DNA from: Dyella nitratireducens
GTDB taxonomy: Bacteria; Pseudomonadota; Gammaproteobacteria; Xanthomonadales; Rhodanobacteraceae
Length of the DNA: 64,000 bases
Direction of reading: 5' to 3'
Assembly: GCF_014642835.1 (NCBI RefSeq)
Contig: NZ_BMJA01000006.1
Location: 1 to 64,000 of the forward strand
Shown: in pieces, positions 43,227 to 52,821 of the stretch
How positions within the stretch are numbered: position 1 is the stretch's first letter
Layout of the letters: every line of letters begins with the position of its first letter
Notes under the pieces: generated by a model
Databases searched by the model: none
What the model saw: the letters and a program-made list of their open reading frames with translations, nothing else
What the model was told of the DNA's origin: nothing
Position numbers and translations under genes: made by a program

Positions 43227-43271
43227 GAGCACGAAAATCCGCATCGGGTTTTTCGTGCTCATGCTTTTTTT
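43227..43271 (+). terminator. Terminator after the GH27 gene
   Basis: GAGCACGAAAA at 43227-43237 pairs with TTTTCGTGCTC at 43250-43260. A T-run (43265-43271) follows. It lies 43 bases after the stop and abuts the end of the convergent gene. Confidence 0.75.
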
Positions 43272-44256
43272 ATGGCTCCGGTGGCGTGCGAATCGCGCGC
43301 GAGAAATCATCGTCCGGACCCGTCGCGCGTGCGCGCGCCGTGATATCGCCTTGGGCAGTCAACTCGCTTAGCGGATAGCGGCGATCCAGTGCCCCTATTT
43401 TGTAGAGATAGCTCGGCAGATAAGCCGTCAGCAGCAAGCGATAGTCATAGGGGAGACCAGGGTCGATCTGCTTGGCCATGCCGTAAACGATGGTCACGCA
43501 GTTGGACGTCACCGTGTTGTAGAACGCCGGCTTCACTGCCAGTTGATTGGCTTGGTGCACGTACGACAGAAACAAGGCATGCATGGCCGGCTTGCTCATC
43601 TGCAAGCGAAACAGATGGTCGGTTTCACCCCGCACATTGGTGCGCACGCGGATCACATCCCGCTCATCGGCTGCGACAATGGTGCGCTCGAAGTACTTGA
43701 AGAATCCGCCGATCGACGAAAACGATTGATTGCGCCGACGCCGCACCTCGACCGAAAACACCAGGTGCGAACCATCATCGAAACCGAACGATACCAGCGC
43801 ATGCACAATGCCAGGCATGCCCCATGACGAAAGAATCACGTCGGCGCCGTCCAGATGATCGAGACCATAACGGCGCGTTTCCCAGCGCACGTCGTAGTCG
43901 CCGTCGGAGCGCCAGTTGAAGTTGCGCACGTTGTACAACGTAACGACCTGGCCATCGACGCTGCCGGTCAGTGAACGCGATACGTCATCGGCCCAATCGC
44001 GATGGTTGGACGGCATGATCGTGCTCCACCACAGCAGGAGCGCTGCAAATGCCGCCGCGTATAGGGCGAACGCCGGAGCGCTCCGACGCCATCCACCGAA
44101 GACAAGCAGCACCAACACGAATACCACCCACGCAGCACTGGCCAACCAGCGGAACGCGGCCCCGGGCACCTGATACCACAATGCCAGTGCGCCCCAGGCG
44201 CCGGACAACAGGACCGCCGTCACAAGCAGTCCGCGTAACGCCCACGGTATGGACAT
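43270..44256 (-). CDS. DUF4105-type membrane protein
   Basis: 328 residues from the ATG at 44256, selected because GAGGAG lies 6 bases upstream; the open frame continues 5' without a better start. Two or three hydrophobic segments (LLVTAVLLSGAWGALALWY, WVVFVLVLLVFGG, ALYAAAFAALLLWW) are followed by a soluble domain with DVILSSWGMPG, SFGFDDGSHLVFSVE and FYNTVTSNCVT, where the Asn-Cys pair and the His/Ser residues match DUF4105 (Lnb N-terminal periplasmic) proteins. The function of the family is not settled; a cysteine-peptidase-like fold has been suggested. It is divergent from the lipase-like gene. Confidence 0.75.
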   Translation of the reverse strand: MSIPWALRGLLVTAVLLSGAWGALALWYQVPGAAFRWLASAAWVVFVLVLLVFGGWRRSAPAFALYAAAFAALLLWWSTIMPSNHRDWADDVSRSLTGSVDGQVVTLYNVRNFNWRSDGDYDVRWETRRYGLDHLDGADVILSSWGMPGIVHALVSFGFDDGSHLVFSVEVRRRRNQSFSSIGGFFKYFERTIVAADERDVIRVRTNVRGETDHLFRLQMSKPAMHALFLSYVHQANQLAVKPAFYNTVTSNCVTIVYGMAKQIDPGLPYDYRLLLTAYLPSYLYKIGALDRRYPLSELTAQGDITARARATGPDDDFSRAIRTPPEP

Positions 44257-44338
44257 CGCCATCTCCTCTTCGACACTGGCCCATGGATAATAGAACGGCA
44301 ACGACCACTCATCCCGCCTCCACCCCATAGGGGACTCG

Positions 44339-46273
44339 ATGCAAGGCCGCACGCCACGCTGGATTCTGCACATTCTCGTCATGACGGCCCTGCTACTGAC
44401 CGGCGGCTGTGCCATGGTGGGTGTGCACCATATCGCCCAGAAGGATTACACCGCGCAACGCCGCAGCGATGTGTTGAACACACGCACGCTCAGCGATAGC
44501 ACGCTGCAGTCGCTCAACGTGGTGGCATTGAGCCGCGACGAATGCGCCGCCAATTTCACCCGCTGCACCAATACCCTGCTTTACTCCGACGGCCTGGACA
44601 ACGAGCGGCGTCTGTCCGCCTTGGCGGAGTTGTGGCTGGCGCTTGCCATGCAATCCGAGCGAGACAGTCCGGATGGCAGTGTCAGCGACAAGGCTTTGAA
44701 TGCCTATCTGCAGTCGGCGCGGTACGCCTACGCCTATCTGTTCTACACGGCACGCCACCCTGGCGAACGCGCCTTCGAAACACGCCAGTCGCAGGTGCTG
44801 GCTTTCTACAATTACGCCACGCAACGGGCCGTGATGCGTTTTTTCCAAATGCTGCCCACGCTTGGCACGGACTGGAGCCGCGCGCCTATAGCAGGCTGGG
44901 ATCTGCTGAAACCCGATTCGGATGTCTATCTGGGCTCAGGCGACCGTATTCCGCGCGAACTGATACCCGCCGAAGGTCTGCGCTTCAGCGGTTTGCGCAA
45001 CATCTATCGCCGCGACGGTTTCGGCTCGGAATTCGTGGCCATTGGCGCCACGCCAGCCTTCAGCGGCCCATGGCGCGAATCCAACTATGTGCCGTTGACC
45101 GCGGTACTCGAATTCCCGGGCGACACGCTGCAAAGCGTGCTCGATACGCACGACGTGCGCGTCTACGCCAAGAACCCCTATCTGGACAGCAGCATCCCGC
45201 TGGACGGGCAGAGCATTCCGTTGGCGGGCAATTTCACCGCCCCCTACGGCGTTTGGCTGGCGCAATCCGGCTTTGCAGGCGAATCGCTGCGCGCGTTGTT
45301 CGGCCGCGGCGGCTTGAGTAAACCGGAAGTATGGCTGATGCAGCCCTACGATCCGAACCGGCTCACCGTGATCATGCTGCATGGCCTGGCCAGTAGTCCG
45401 GAAGCATGGATCAACGTCGTCAACGAGGTGATGGGTGACGAACAGCTGCGTCGCACTTACCAGGTATGGGAGGTCTACTATCCCACCAACGTGCCGGTGG
45501 CCGTGAACCTGGCGCAGATCCGCCAGGCGCTTGACAACACCTTGCATCACTTCGATCCATCCGGTACAGCGCCCGCATCCCATAACATCGTATTGATCGG
45601 TCACAGCATGGGCGGCGTGATTGCACGCCTGCTGGTCTCATCCAGCGACGATAAATTGTGGAGCATCGTTACCGAACGTCCTGGCCTTTCCACGGCCGAC
45701 AAGCAGAAGCTGCGGCAGCGCCTAGCTCCCTATTTGCAATTTTCACCCATGCCGCAAGTGACTCGCGCCGTCTTCCTCGCCGCGCCACATCGCGGCACGC
45801 CTGTCGCGCGCTGGAAACTGGCACGCTGGATTGCCGGCCTGATCCGCCTTCCACTGACGCTGCTTGAGGAAGGCAAGAACATCACCGATGCAATGCAAGG
45901 CAAAAACGCTTCCTCGACATCCGTGCGGGTGCCCAACAGCATCGACAACCTCAGCGATAGCGATCCTTTCATCAAGGCCGCCAGCACGCTGCCGATATCA
46001 CCCACCGTGCATTACCACACCATCGTCGGCGTGTATAAATCGAACGCACCGCTTACTGAGACCGATGATGGCGTAGTGCCTTATGCCAGTGCACATCTGG
46101 ACGGTGCAGATTCCGAGCTGGCCGTGCCGTCCTGGCACAACGTCCAGGACGCCCCTCAAGCCATCATCGAATTGCGCCGCATTCTCCGCCTGCACGCTGC
46201 CGCACTCCATTGCACGCCGCCGGAAAACGGCGAGCCGCTTGCCTGCGCTACGCCGTCGTCAACCTCGCATTGA
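44339..46273 (+). CDS. Outer lipoprotein with lipase-like alpha/beta hydrolase domain
   Basis: 644 residues. An N-terminal lipoprotein signal (lipobox LTGGC, Cys at residue 24) anchors it to a membrane. Residues about 40-300 form an all-alpha/beta region without a recognised domain. The C-terminal part is an alpha/beta hydrolase: VIMLHGLASSPEAW (about 336-349), nucleophile Ser in LIGHSMGGVIARL, Asp in TDDGVVPYASA and His in VPSWHNVQ. This is the PGAP1/lipase-like class. The substrate is not known; a lipid or cell-envelope ester is plausible. It shares a divergent promoter region with the DUF4105 gene. Confidence 0.82.
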   Translation: MQGRTPRWILHILVMTALLLTGGCAMVGVHHIAQKDYTAQRRSDVLNTRTLSDSTLQSLNVVALSRDECAANFTRCTNTLLYSDGLDNERRLSALAELWLALAMQSERDSPDGSVSDKALNAYLQSARYAYAYLFYTARHPGERAFETRQSQVLAFYNYATQRAVMRFFQMLPTLGTDWSRAPIAGWDLLKPDSDVYLGSGDRIPRELIPAEGLRFSGLRNIYRRDGFGSEFVAIGATPAFSGPWRESNYVPLTAVLEFPGDTLQSVLDTHDVRVYAKNPYLDSSIPLDGQSIPLAGNFTAPYGVWLAQSGFAGESLRALFGRGGLSKPEVWLMQPYDPNRLTVIMLHGLASSPEAWINVVNEVMGDEQLRRTYQVWEVYYPTNVPVAVNLAQIRQALDNTLHHFDPSGTAPASHNIVLIGHSMGGVIARLLVSSSDDKLWSIVTERPGLSTADKQKLRQRLAPYLQFSPMPQVTRAVFLAAPHRGTPVARWKLARWIAGLIRLPLTLLEEGKNITDAMQGKNASSTSVRVPNSIDNLSDSDPFIKAASTLPISPTVHYHTIVGVYKSNAPLTETDDGVVPYASAHLDGADSELAVPSWHNVQDAPQAIIELRRILRLHAAALHCTPPENGEPLACATPSSTSH

Positions 46274-46315
46274 GCGAAGCGCCTGCAGTTTTTCGCGGCA
46301 GGTTTCCGCGGCGCA

Positions 46316-47458
46316 CTATCCGCGCTTGAGCGAGCGCGGCGCCGTGGATCCCCGCACCACCAGATCCGCCGACAACACGCGCTTGCGCGGCGGCACGGCA
46401 ACATCATTGAGCAATTCGATCAGCATGGTCGTGGCTTCCCGACCCAGTGCATTCTTCGGCTGGGCGATGGTCGTCAACGCCGGCCATGTATAACGCGCGA
46501 AACGAATGTCATCGAAGCCGACCACCGACACGTCCTCCGGCACACACAAGCCATGCGAACTCAGGGCGCGCATGGCGCCGATGGCCATTTCATCGTTGGA
46601 GCAGAACACCGCACTAAACGGTTGCCCGCGTGAAAGCAGCAACTCGATCGCGCGCTCTCCGGCTTCGATCGAAAAATCGCCTACCGCGGCCAGCGCGGGA
46701 TCAGCGGCAATACCCGCCCGTTGCAGGGCACGCTGATAACCCAGCTCGCGATCGACACAGATCGGGCTCGACGGCGGACCGGCAATGAAGGCGATATCGC
46801 GATGCCCCAGTGTCACCAGATAGTCGACTGCAGTGTCTGCCGCCGCGACGTTGTCGACATAGACACTGGATATCTGGCTGTCCTTGACGTACTCGCATGC
46901 GTTGACCACCGGCAGGCGGCCCTGGATCGGAATGGCCGGCACGCGCGGGGACATGGTGATGATGCCGTCGGCTTGGCGCGCTGCCACCATGTCGGCGTAG
47001 GCCTGCTCACGCACCAGGCTGCTTTGTGTTTCACCCAGCAATACCGAATAGCCACTCTCGTGCGCCACCTGTTCGATGCCGCGAATGACTTCGGAGAAAA
47101 ACGGATTGGCGATGTCGGGCAGCAAGGCAACGATCAGTCGCGTGCGCGCCGTGCGCAAGTTGCGCGCTTGTGCATTGGGCGTGTAACCCAGGCGCTTGAC
47201 GACTTCGTGGATGTGCTGGCGTGTCGTCTCGCTGACAATCTCGGGCCGCTGCAAGGCGCGCGATACGGTCGCCACGGAAACGTTCGCCGCGGCGGCGATC
47301 TCCTTCACCGTCTTGCCACGGGCAGGTGTTCCGGCGGCCGGATGATCGCCTTTGCCGCGCTGCCGCTTGCGTTTGGATCCGTCCGCACTCACTCGCTCAA
47401 CCTCGCTGATCGCCTTTGCATTCAGGACGATACCACCCGTCTTTCGGGCGGCAAGCAC
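46316..47458 (-). CDS. LacI-family repressor of the 3-keto-glycoside-type cluster
   Basis: 380 residues with a Lys/Arg-rich extension before the helix-turn-helix (TVKEIAAAANVSVATVSRALQ, about residues 50-70; hinge ARNLRTARTRLIV). The effector domain follows (ALLPDIANPFFSEVIRGIE, ADGIITMSP, VDNVAAADTAVDYL, FCSNDEMAIGAMRAL, VVGFDDIRFARYTWP). The start is uncertain: GTG at 47458 has no clear ribosome-binding site, and shorter versions lacking part of the extension are possible. It is divergent from the oxidoreductase-led operon; two TGTAAT-type operators lie between. The ligand is probably a glycoside or its keto form (inference). Confidence 0.85.
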   Translation of the reverse strand: MLAARKTGGIVLNAKAISEVERVSADGSKRKRQRGKGDHPAAGTPARGKTVKEIAAAANVSVATVSRALQRPEIVSETTRQHIHEVVKRLGYTPNAQARNLRTARTRLIVALLPDIANPFFSEVIRGIEQVAHESGYSVLLGETQSSLVREQAYADMVAARQADGIITMSPRVPAIPIQGRLPVVNACEYVKDSQISSVYVDNVAAADTAVDYLVTLGHRDIAFIAGPPSSPICVDRELGYQRALQRAGIAADPALAAVGDFSIEAGERAIELLLSRGQPFSAVFCSNDEMAIGAMRALSSHGLCVPEDVSVVGFDDIRFARYTWPALTTIAQPKNALGREATTMLIELLNDVAVPPRKRVLSADLVVRGSTAPRSLKRG

Positions 47459-47510
47459 CTGAAGAGCGCGCCGTCCAGGTGCTCAGTCTAGCTTATCTTT
47501 GTGCAGTGCA

Positions 47511-47526
47511 ATGTAATGGATTACAT
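47511..47526. promoter_or_regulatory. Candidate LacI operator A of the keto-glycoside cluster
   Basis: ATGTAAT, GG, ATTACAT: a perfect 7-bp inverted repeat. It is 53 bases upstream of the repressor start and fits a LacI-type site. Confidence 0.6.
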
Positions 47527-47641
47527 AAAATCGTTGCATCCGCCTGTGCGTATCTGGTACATGTTTCGTCGATTTTTAGCGTGCCTTTACGCAGTAAGCC
47601 GAGCAACTCTTCGTCTTGATCGGAAAATCGCATCCTCATAA

Positions 47642-47657
47642 ATGTAATCGAATACAT
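47642..47657. promoter_or_regulatory. Candidate LacI operator B of the keto-glycoside cluster
   Basis: ATGTAATCGAATACAT shares TGTAAT and TACAT with site A and is centred on CG. It lies 121 bases before the oxidoreductase ATG. The two sites are 131 bases apart in the same divergent region, so both directions may be repressed. Confidence 0.6.
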
Positions 47658-47777
47658 TTTCACGGGATGCGCGGCACCGGGAGGGGAAATGGCAGGATCT
47701 GGATCAACCGGCAGTCCATCAGCACCAAGCACGGCGCCTGCGCTTCGCGTTCCTTTTCCCTTCCGGGAGATGTCTCG

Positions 47778-48974
47778 ATGAAGAAACTCGGCATGGGCCT
47801 GGTTGGCCCGGGTTTCATCGCTGCGCATCACCTGGATGCCGTACGTCGGCTGGGCGACGTGGAGATCATCGGCATTGCCGGCTCCAGCCTCGACTCCGCC
47901 AAAAAACGTGCGCGCGAGCTGGGCGTTGCGCGCGCTTATGCGAACTATCAGGCCTTGCTGGCCGACCCTGCTGTGCAGGTGGTGCACAACACCACACCCA
48001 ATCATTTGCACAAAGAGATCTCGCTGGCGGCATTGCATGCCGGTAAACACGTGATCTCGGACAAGCCGCTCGCAAGCAGCGTGCAGGAAAGCCGCGCGCT
48101 GTTCGACGCTGCGCGCGACGCCGGCGTGGCCAACGTCGTCACCTTCAACTATCGCGGGCACGCGCTCGTGCAGCAGGCACGCGCGATGATTGCCAAGGGC
48201 AAGCTCGGCGCTCCGGTGCTGGTGCATGGCTGTTATCTGCAGGACTGGCTAACCGACGAGCGAACCTATACCTGGCGCCTCGATCCCAAGTTGGGTGGCG
48301 TCAGTTCCGCGCTCGGCGACATCGGCTCGCATTGGTGCGATCTTGCCGAACACGTGACTGGCGCGCGAATCACCAAGGTATTGGCTGATTTGCATACAGC
48401 CGTCCCCGTACGCCAGGCAGCGGTCACCTCAGCCAAAGCCTTCGCCAACCAAACCAAGTCCGCACCGCGTCGCAACGTCGCGATCACCAGCGAAGACATC
48501 GCCAGCGTATTGCTGCGCTTCGACAATGGCGCGCGCGGCAGCCTCATCGTTGGCCAGGTGCTGCCTGGCCACAAGAACGATCTACGTCTGGAAGTGAATG
48601 GCCGGCTCGCCTCGCTGGCATGGCAACAGGAAAAGCCCAACGAACTGTGGATGGGCCATCACGCACAAGCCAATACCTTGCTGATGAGAGATCCGGCCCT
48701 GCTGGATGCATCGGCACGCCGTTACGCGCACTTGCCTGCAGGCCATCCGGAAGCGTGGGCCGATGCCTTCCGCAATCTGATCGCTGATGCCTATGCGTGG
48801 ATTCGCCAAGGCGGCAAGCCGGAGACCAAGCCTGCCGCACTGCCGAGCTTCACCGATGGCTATCGCAACAGCCTCGTGATCGACGCCATGCTCCGTAGCC
48901 ACGCGGCAGGCGGTGTTTGGCAAGACGTCGATGAGCATCGCGAACCACGACAAAAACAGGGGAAACGCGGATGA
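47778..48974 (+). CDS. Gfo/Idh/MocA-family oxidoreductase
   Basis: 398 residues from the ATG at 47778, preceded by GGGAGA. An N-terminal Rossmann fold (GLVGPGFIAAHHLDAVRR, GIAGSSLDSAKKRARELGV, VHNTTPNHLHKEISLAALHAGKHVISDKPL with the family Lys-Pro) and a C-terminal substrate domain (GGVSSALGDIGSHWCDLAEHVTG) define the family. Such enzymes oxidise or reduce sugar carbon 3 or make inositol/keto sugars. The neighbours (GMC dehydrogenase, DUF1080 hydrolase, TIM-barrel proteins) suggest a keto-glycoside pathway. Its stop overlaps the permease start (ATGA). It has no signal peptide, so it is cytoplasmic. Confidence 0.87.
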   Translation: MKKLGMGLVGPGFIAAHHLDAVRRLGDVEIIGIAGSSLDSAKKRARELGVARAYANYQALLADPAVQVVHNTTPNHLHKEISLAALHAGKHVISDKPLASSVQESRALFDAARDAGVANVVTFNYRGHALVQQARAMIAKGKLGAPVLVHGCYLQDWLTDERTYTWRLDPKLGGVSSALGDIGSHWCDLAEHVTGARITKVLADLHTAVPVRQAAVTSAKAFANQTKSAPRRNVAITSEDIASVLLRFDNGARGSLIVGQVLPGHKNDLRLEVNGRLASLAWQQEKPNELWMGHHAQANTLLMRDPALLDASARRYAHLPAGHPEAWADAFRNLIADAYAWIRQGGKPETKPAALPSFTDGYRNSLVIDAMLRSHAAGGVWQDVDEHREPRQKQGKRG

Positions 48975-50173
48975 AATGGCGCCTGCGCTTGATGATGCTG
49001 TTCGAGTATGCGATCTGGGGCGCGTGGTACGTCACCGTCGGCACCTGGCTCGGCAAGACGCTGCATTTCAGCGGCGAGCAAATTGGCGCCGTCGCCGGCA
49101 CGACGGCGATCGGTGCGATGATCTCGCCCTTGTTCGTCGGCCTGCTCGCCGATCGCCTGTTCGATACTCGCCGCGTCTTGGCGGTACTGCATGTCATCGG
49201 CACGGTGTTGCTTGTCGCTGCCGCAAGGCAAAGTTCTTTCCCTGCGCTGTACGCCATCCTGCTCGCCTACAGCCTTTGCTACATGCCGACCTTGGCCTTG
49301 ACCACGTCGCTGGCGATGCGACACATCAATGATCCCGGCGAGGAATTCGGTGCGATCCGCGTGTTCGGCACCATCGGCTGGATCGTCGTGGGCCTGATCG
49401 TTGGCGCATGGGGTGTGGAAGCCACGGCATCGCCCTTGTACCTGGCCGCGGTGCTGTCGCTGATGATGGCATGCTACTGCCTCACGCTTCCGGCAACACC
49501 GCCACTTGCCCATCATCAGCGTTTCGAACTGCGTCACGCGTTTCCCTTCGAATCGCTCGAGTTGCTGCGTGGCCGCTCGATGGCGATATTCGCACTCGCT
49601 TCGTTCCTGATCTGCATTCCACTGCAGTTCTACTACGCGTTCACCAACCTCTTCCTCAACGACATTGGCGTCGTCAACGCCGCCGGCAAGATGACCGGCG
49701 GGCAGATGTCGGAACTCTTCTGCATGCTGCTCATCCCCTGGTTCTTCCGGCACCTTGGCGTGAAATACATGCTCGCCGTCGGCATGCTGGCCTGGGTGCT
49801 GCGCTACGCCATGTTCGCCTTCGGCGCGCCAGGCGATCTGATGTGGATGCTGTGGATCGGCATCGTATTGCACGGCATTTGCTTCGACTTCTTCTTCGTG
49901 GTCGGCCAGATCTATATCGATCGCGAAGCACCACCCGTCCTGCGTGCAGCCACGCAAGGCCTGATCACTTTCCTGACTTACGGCCTGGGCATGTTCGTCG
50001 GTTCCTGGGTCTCCGGGTTGGTGGTCGATGCCCATACCACAGGCGCCGCGCGCGATTGGCGCCCCATCTGGCTATTCGCCGGCACCTGCGCTGCGTTCGT
50101 GTTGGTGCTGTTCGCGCTGCTGTTCAAGGATCGCAAGAGCAACGTCGGAAGCGCGGCTACGGTTGTCAACTGA
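48971..50173 (+). CDS. MFS permease (nucleoside:H+ symporter-like)
   Basis: 400 residues with about 12 membrane helices (LMMLFEYAIWGAWYVTVGTW, IGWIVVGLIVGAWGV, WMLWIGIVLHGICFDFFFVV). The FEYAIWGAWYVTVGTWL start, EFGAIRVFGTIGWI and HGICFDFFFVVGQIYID motifs are those of the NupG/Nuc_H_symport group. Relatives in this group occur in sugar-degradation clusters, so a glycoside or keto-sugar is the likely substrate here. Its start overlaps the oxidoreductase stop. Confidence 0.85.
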   Translation: MKWRLRLMMLFEYAIWGAWYVTVGTWLGKTLHFSGEQIGAVAGTTAIGAMISPLFVGLLADRLFDTRRVLAVLHVIGTVLLVAAARQSSFPALYAILLAYSLCYMPTLALTTSLAMRHINDPGEEFGAIRVFGTIGWIVVGLIVGAWGVEATASPLYLAAVLSLMMACYCLTLPATPPLAHHQRFELRHAFPFESLELLRGRSMAIFALASFLICIPLQFYYAFTNLFLNDIGVVNAAGKMTGGQMSELFCMLLIPWFFRHLGVKYMLAVGMLAWVLRYAMFAFGAPGDLMWMLWIGIVLHGICFDFFFVVGQIYIDREAPPVLRAATQGLITFLTYGLGMFVGSWVSGLVVDAHTTGAARDWRPIWLFAGTCAAFVLVLFALLFKDRKSNVGSAATVVN

Positions 50174-50201
50174 CGCCCCCTATCGCCCGAGAGAAACCAA
50201 C

Positions 50202-51086
50202 ATGATGATGACTCGCAGGCAGTTCCTATCTCGATCCGTGCTTTGCGGTACCGCCGCGTGGCTGGCCGGCAGCATGCCCGGCAAACTGCTGGCAGGCACT
50301 ACGCAAGGCAAGCCGCTTGGCATCCAGCTCTACATGGTGCTTCAGGCGTATCAAAGCGATCCGATGAGCACGCTCAAGACGCTCAAGGCGATCGGCTACG
50401 GCGAGATCGAAGCGATCGTGACCAGTACCGCCAGGACCTTGCGCGATCAGTTGAACGACGCCGGCCTCGGTTGCCCCAGCCTGCACTTCGACAGCCTCGG
50501 CATCGAACCCGGCATCGAAGCTGCGCACGTGCTCGGCACGCAGTACATCGTCAGCAGCATGCTGCCCGCCTTCATGCAGAAGATGAATGGCAACGACAAA
50601 GGGCAACCGACGTATTCCCGCGATGACGCCAAGCGCACCGCCGCGTTCGCCAATCAGATCGGCGAGAAGGCTAAAAAGGCGGGATTGCAGTACGCCTATC
50701 ACAACCACTATCGCGAATTTACCGACGTCGGCCAGGGCCAGACCTTCTACGACGTGCTGCTCAAGGACACCGATCCGAACCTGGTGAAGTTCGAACTCGA
50801 TTGCGGCTGGGTGCACGTCGGCGGCAAGAATCCCATCGACCTTTTCAAGGCAAACCCTGGCCGCATTCCGCTTATGCACGCCAAGGATTTCCTTCCCACC
50901 CATGCGCCCGACGAACATCCAGGTACCGAACTTGGGCGCGGCACGCTCGACTACAAGCCAATTCTTGCCGCGGCCCATCAAGCCGGCCTGAAGCATTGCT
51001 TCGTCGAACAGGAAGGTCCGTATACCCGCATGAGCCAGCTCGACGCCGCACGCGTCGACTACGCCTATCTGCGCCCGCTGCGCTGA
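50202..51086 (+). CDS. Tat-exported TIM-barrel sugar isomerase/epimerase-like protein
   Basis: 294 residues from the ATG at 50202. A twin-arginine signal (TRRQFLSRS then hydrophobic and Ala/Gly) lies at the N-terminus. The rest is an AP endonuclease 2-like TIM barrel (LKAIGYGEIEAIV, YAYHNHYREF, ELDCGWVHVGGKNPIDLF, LMHAKDF, CFVEQEG) with the His, Glu and Asp that bind a divalent metal. It would work in the periplasm on a sugar or keto sugar. Alternative readings (lyase rather than isomerase) are possible in keto-glycoside clusters. Confidence 0.83.
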   Translation: MMMTRRQFLSRSVLCGTAAWLAGSMPGKLLAGTTQGKPLGIQLYMVLQAYQSDPMSTLKTLKAIGYGEIEAIVTSTARTLRDQLNDAGLGCPSLHFDSLGIEPGIEAAHVLGTQYIVSSMLPAFMQKMNGNDKGQPTYSRDDAKRTAAFANQIGEKAKKAGLQYAYHNHYREFTDVGQGQTFYDVLLKDTDPNLVKFELDCGWVHVGGKNPIDLFKANPGRIPLMHAKDFLPTHAPDEHPGTELGRGTLDYKPILAAAHQAGLKHCFVEQEGPYTRMSQLDAARVDYAYLRPLR

Positions 51087-51118
51087 ACCGCGCGGCCTCG
51101 ATCGAGAAAGGGAAGCAC

Positions 51119-52810
51119 ATGGATAAGAATACGTACGACGCCATCGTCGTCGGCACCGGCGTCAGCGGTGGCTGGGCTGCCAAGGAATTGACCGAGAAAG
51201 GTCTTAAAACCCTGGTGCTGGAGCGTGGCCCCATGGTGCAGCACGGCGACTATCCCACCGCCATGAAAGCACCGTGGGAACTGCCTTATGCCGATCAGCC
51301 CACGCGCGAGGACATTGCGCGCCATCCGGTTCACACGCGCCCGTCGTTCTACGGCATCAAGCAATCCACCAAGCACTGGTTCGTCGACGACATCGACAAT
51401 CCCTATGAGGAAACCAAGCCGTTCGACTGGTTTCGCGGCTATCACGTCGGCGGCCGCTCGCTGATGTGGGGACGGCAGAGTTATCGCTTCAGCGAGATGG
51501 ATTTCGAAGCGAATGGGAAGGAAGGCATTGGTGTCGACTGGCCGATCCGTTACGACGACCTGGCACCGTGGTACGACTATGTCGAGGAGTTCATCGGCGT
51601 CAGCGGCTCGATCGAACATCTGCCGCAACTCCCGGATGGGCAATTCCTGCCGCCGATGGAACTCACCTGCGTCGAGAAGGATTTCCGCGACAAGCTGTCC
51701 GGCAAGTTCGGCCGCAAGCTCATCATCGGCCGTACGGCCAATCTATCCGCGCCACTCAAGCACGACAAAAGTCCGCAACGCGCACCTTGCCAGTACCGCA
51801 ACCTGTGCATGCGCGGCTGCCCCTTCGGCGCTTACTTCAGCAGCAATTCCTCCACCCTCCCCGCAGCGGAAAAGACCGGCAACATGACGCTGGTGCCCAA
51901 TGCGGTCGTGCATGAGCTGATCTACGACAATACCAAGGGCAAGGCGACCGGCGTGCGCGTGCTGGATGCCGAAACCGGCCACCAGACCGATTACTTCGCA
52001 CGCGTGATTTTCCTGTGCGCATCCACGTTTGGCACTGCGCAAATCCTGCTGAACTCGACGTCCAGCCGCTTCCCTACCGGCTTCGGCAACGACAGCGGCG
52101 AAGTGGGCCATAACATCATGGATCACATCTTCGGCAGTGGCGCGCGGGCACTGGCCGACGGTTATGAGGATCGCTACTACAGCGGCCGCCGACCCAACGG
52201 CTTCTACATTCCGCGCTACCGCAACATCGGCAAAGACAAGCGCCAATATCTGCGCGGCTTCGGCTACCAAGGCGGCGCCAGCCGCGACGACTGGACACGG
52301 CTGGTGGATACGCCAGCGATCGGTGACGAGCTCAAGCATGCCGCCGAAACACCCGGTCCCTGGATGGTGTCGATGATGGGCTTCGGCGAAATGCTGCCCT
52401 CGCATCGCAACCACGTCACGCTGGACCGAAACCGCAAGGACAAGTACGGCCTGCCGCTGCTCAACTTCGATGCCGCGCACCAGGAGAACGAGATATTGAT
52501 GAACAAGGAGATCATCAGCGACGCAATGGAGATGCTCAGCGCCGCCGGTTATCGCGACGTGCATTCGTTCCAGGTCCCCGCCAACGTCGGCGCCGGCATC
52601 CATGAAATGGGCACCGCACGTATGGGCCGCGACCCCAAAACATCGGTGCTCAATGCCTGGAACCAGATGCACGCCTGCAACAACGTGTTCATCACCGATG
52701 GTTCCTGCATGGCGTCGTCCGCTTGCCAGAATCCGTCGCTCACCTACATGGCACTGACGGCACGCGCGGCCAGCCGTGCCGTGGACGAACTCAAGCGCGG
52801 CAATATCTGA
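51119..52810 (+). CDS. GMC-family flavoprotein dehydrogenase large subunit
   Basis: 563 residues from the ATG at 51119. An N-terminal FAD-binding fold (AIVVGTGVSGGWAAKELTEKG), GGRSLMWGRQSYRF, a Cys-rich stretch CQYRNLCMRGCPFGAY and the C-terminal catalytic His region (VGAGIHEMGTARMG; CMASSACQNPSLTYMAL) match the gluconate/glucoside dehydrogenase branch. With the small subunit gene 11 bases downstream it forms a membrane-linked enzyme, as in glucoside 3-dehydrogenase LacA/LacB. The expected cytochrome c subunit is not seen in the window. It probably rides with the Tat signal of the small subunit, as it has none itself. Confidence 0.88.
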   Translation: MDKNTYDAIVVGTGVSGGWAAKELTEKGLKTLVLERGPMVQHGDYPTAMKAPWELPYADQPTREDIARHPVHTRPSFYGIKQSTKHWFVDDIDNPYEETKPFDWFRGYHVGGRSLMWGRQSYRFSEMDFEANGKEGIGVDWPIRYDDLAPWYDYVEEFIGVSGSIEHLPQLPDGQFLPPMELTCVEKDFRDKLSGKFGRKLIIGRTANLSAPLKHDKSPQRAPCQYRNLCMRGCPFGAYFSSNSSTLPAAEKTGNMTLVPNAVVHELIYDNTKGKATGVRVLDAETGHQTDYFARVIFLCASTFGTAQILLNSTSSRFPTGFGNDSGEVGHNIMDHIFGSGARALADGYEDRYYSGRRPNGFYIPRYRNIGKDKRQYLRGFGYQGGASRDDWTRLVDTPAIGDELKHAAETPGPWMVSMMGFGEMLPSHRNHVTLDRNRKDKYGLPLLNFDAAHQENEILMNKEIISDAMEMLSAAGYRDVHSFQVPANVGAGIHEMGTARMGRDPKTSVLNAWNQMHACNNVFITDGSCMASSACQNPSLTYMALTARAASRAVDELKRGNI

Positions 52811-52821
52811 GGAGAAGAATC

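Noticed and set aside
46316-47458. Possible second gene start giving a fusion at the N-terminal Lys/Arg-rich extension of the LacI protein
   Set aside because: The extension is short, of low complexity and without its own domain; it is more likely an uncertain start codon.
48860-50035. Minus-strand frame of 391 codons opposite the MFS permease
   Set aside because: His/Asp/Gln-rich, low-complexity shadow of a membrane protein gene; no start context.
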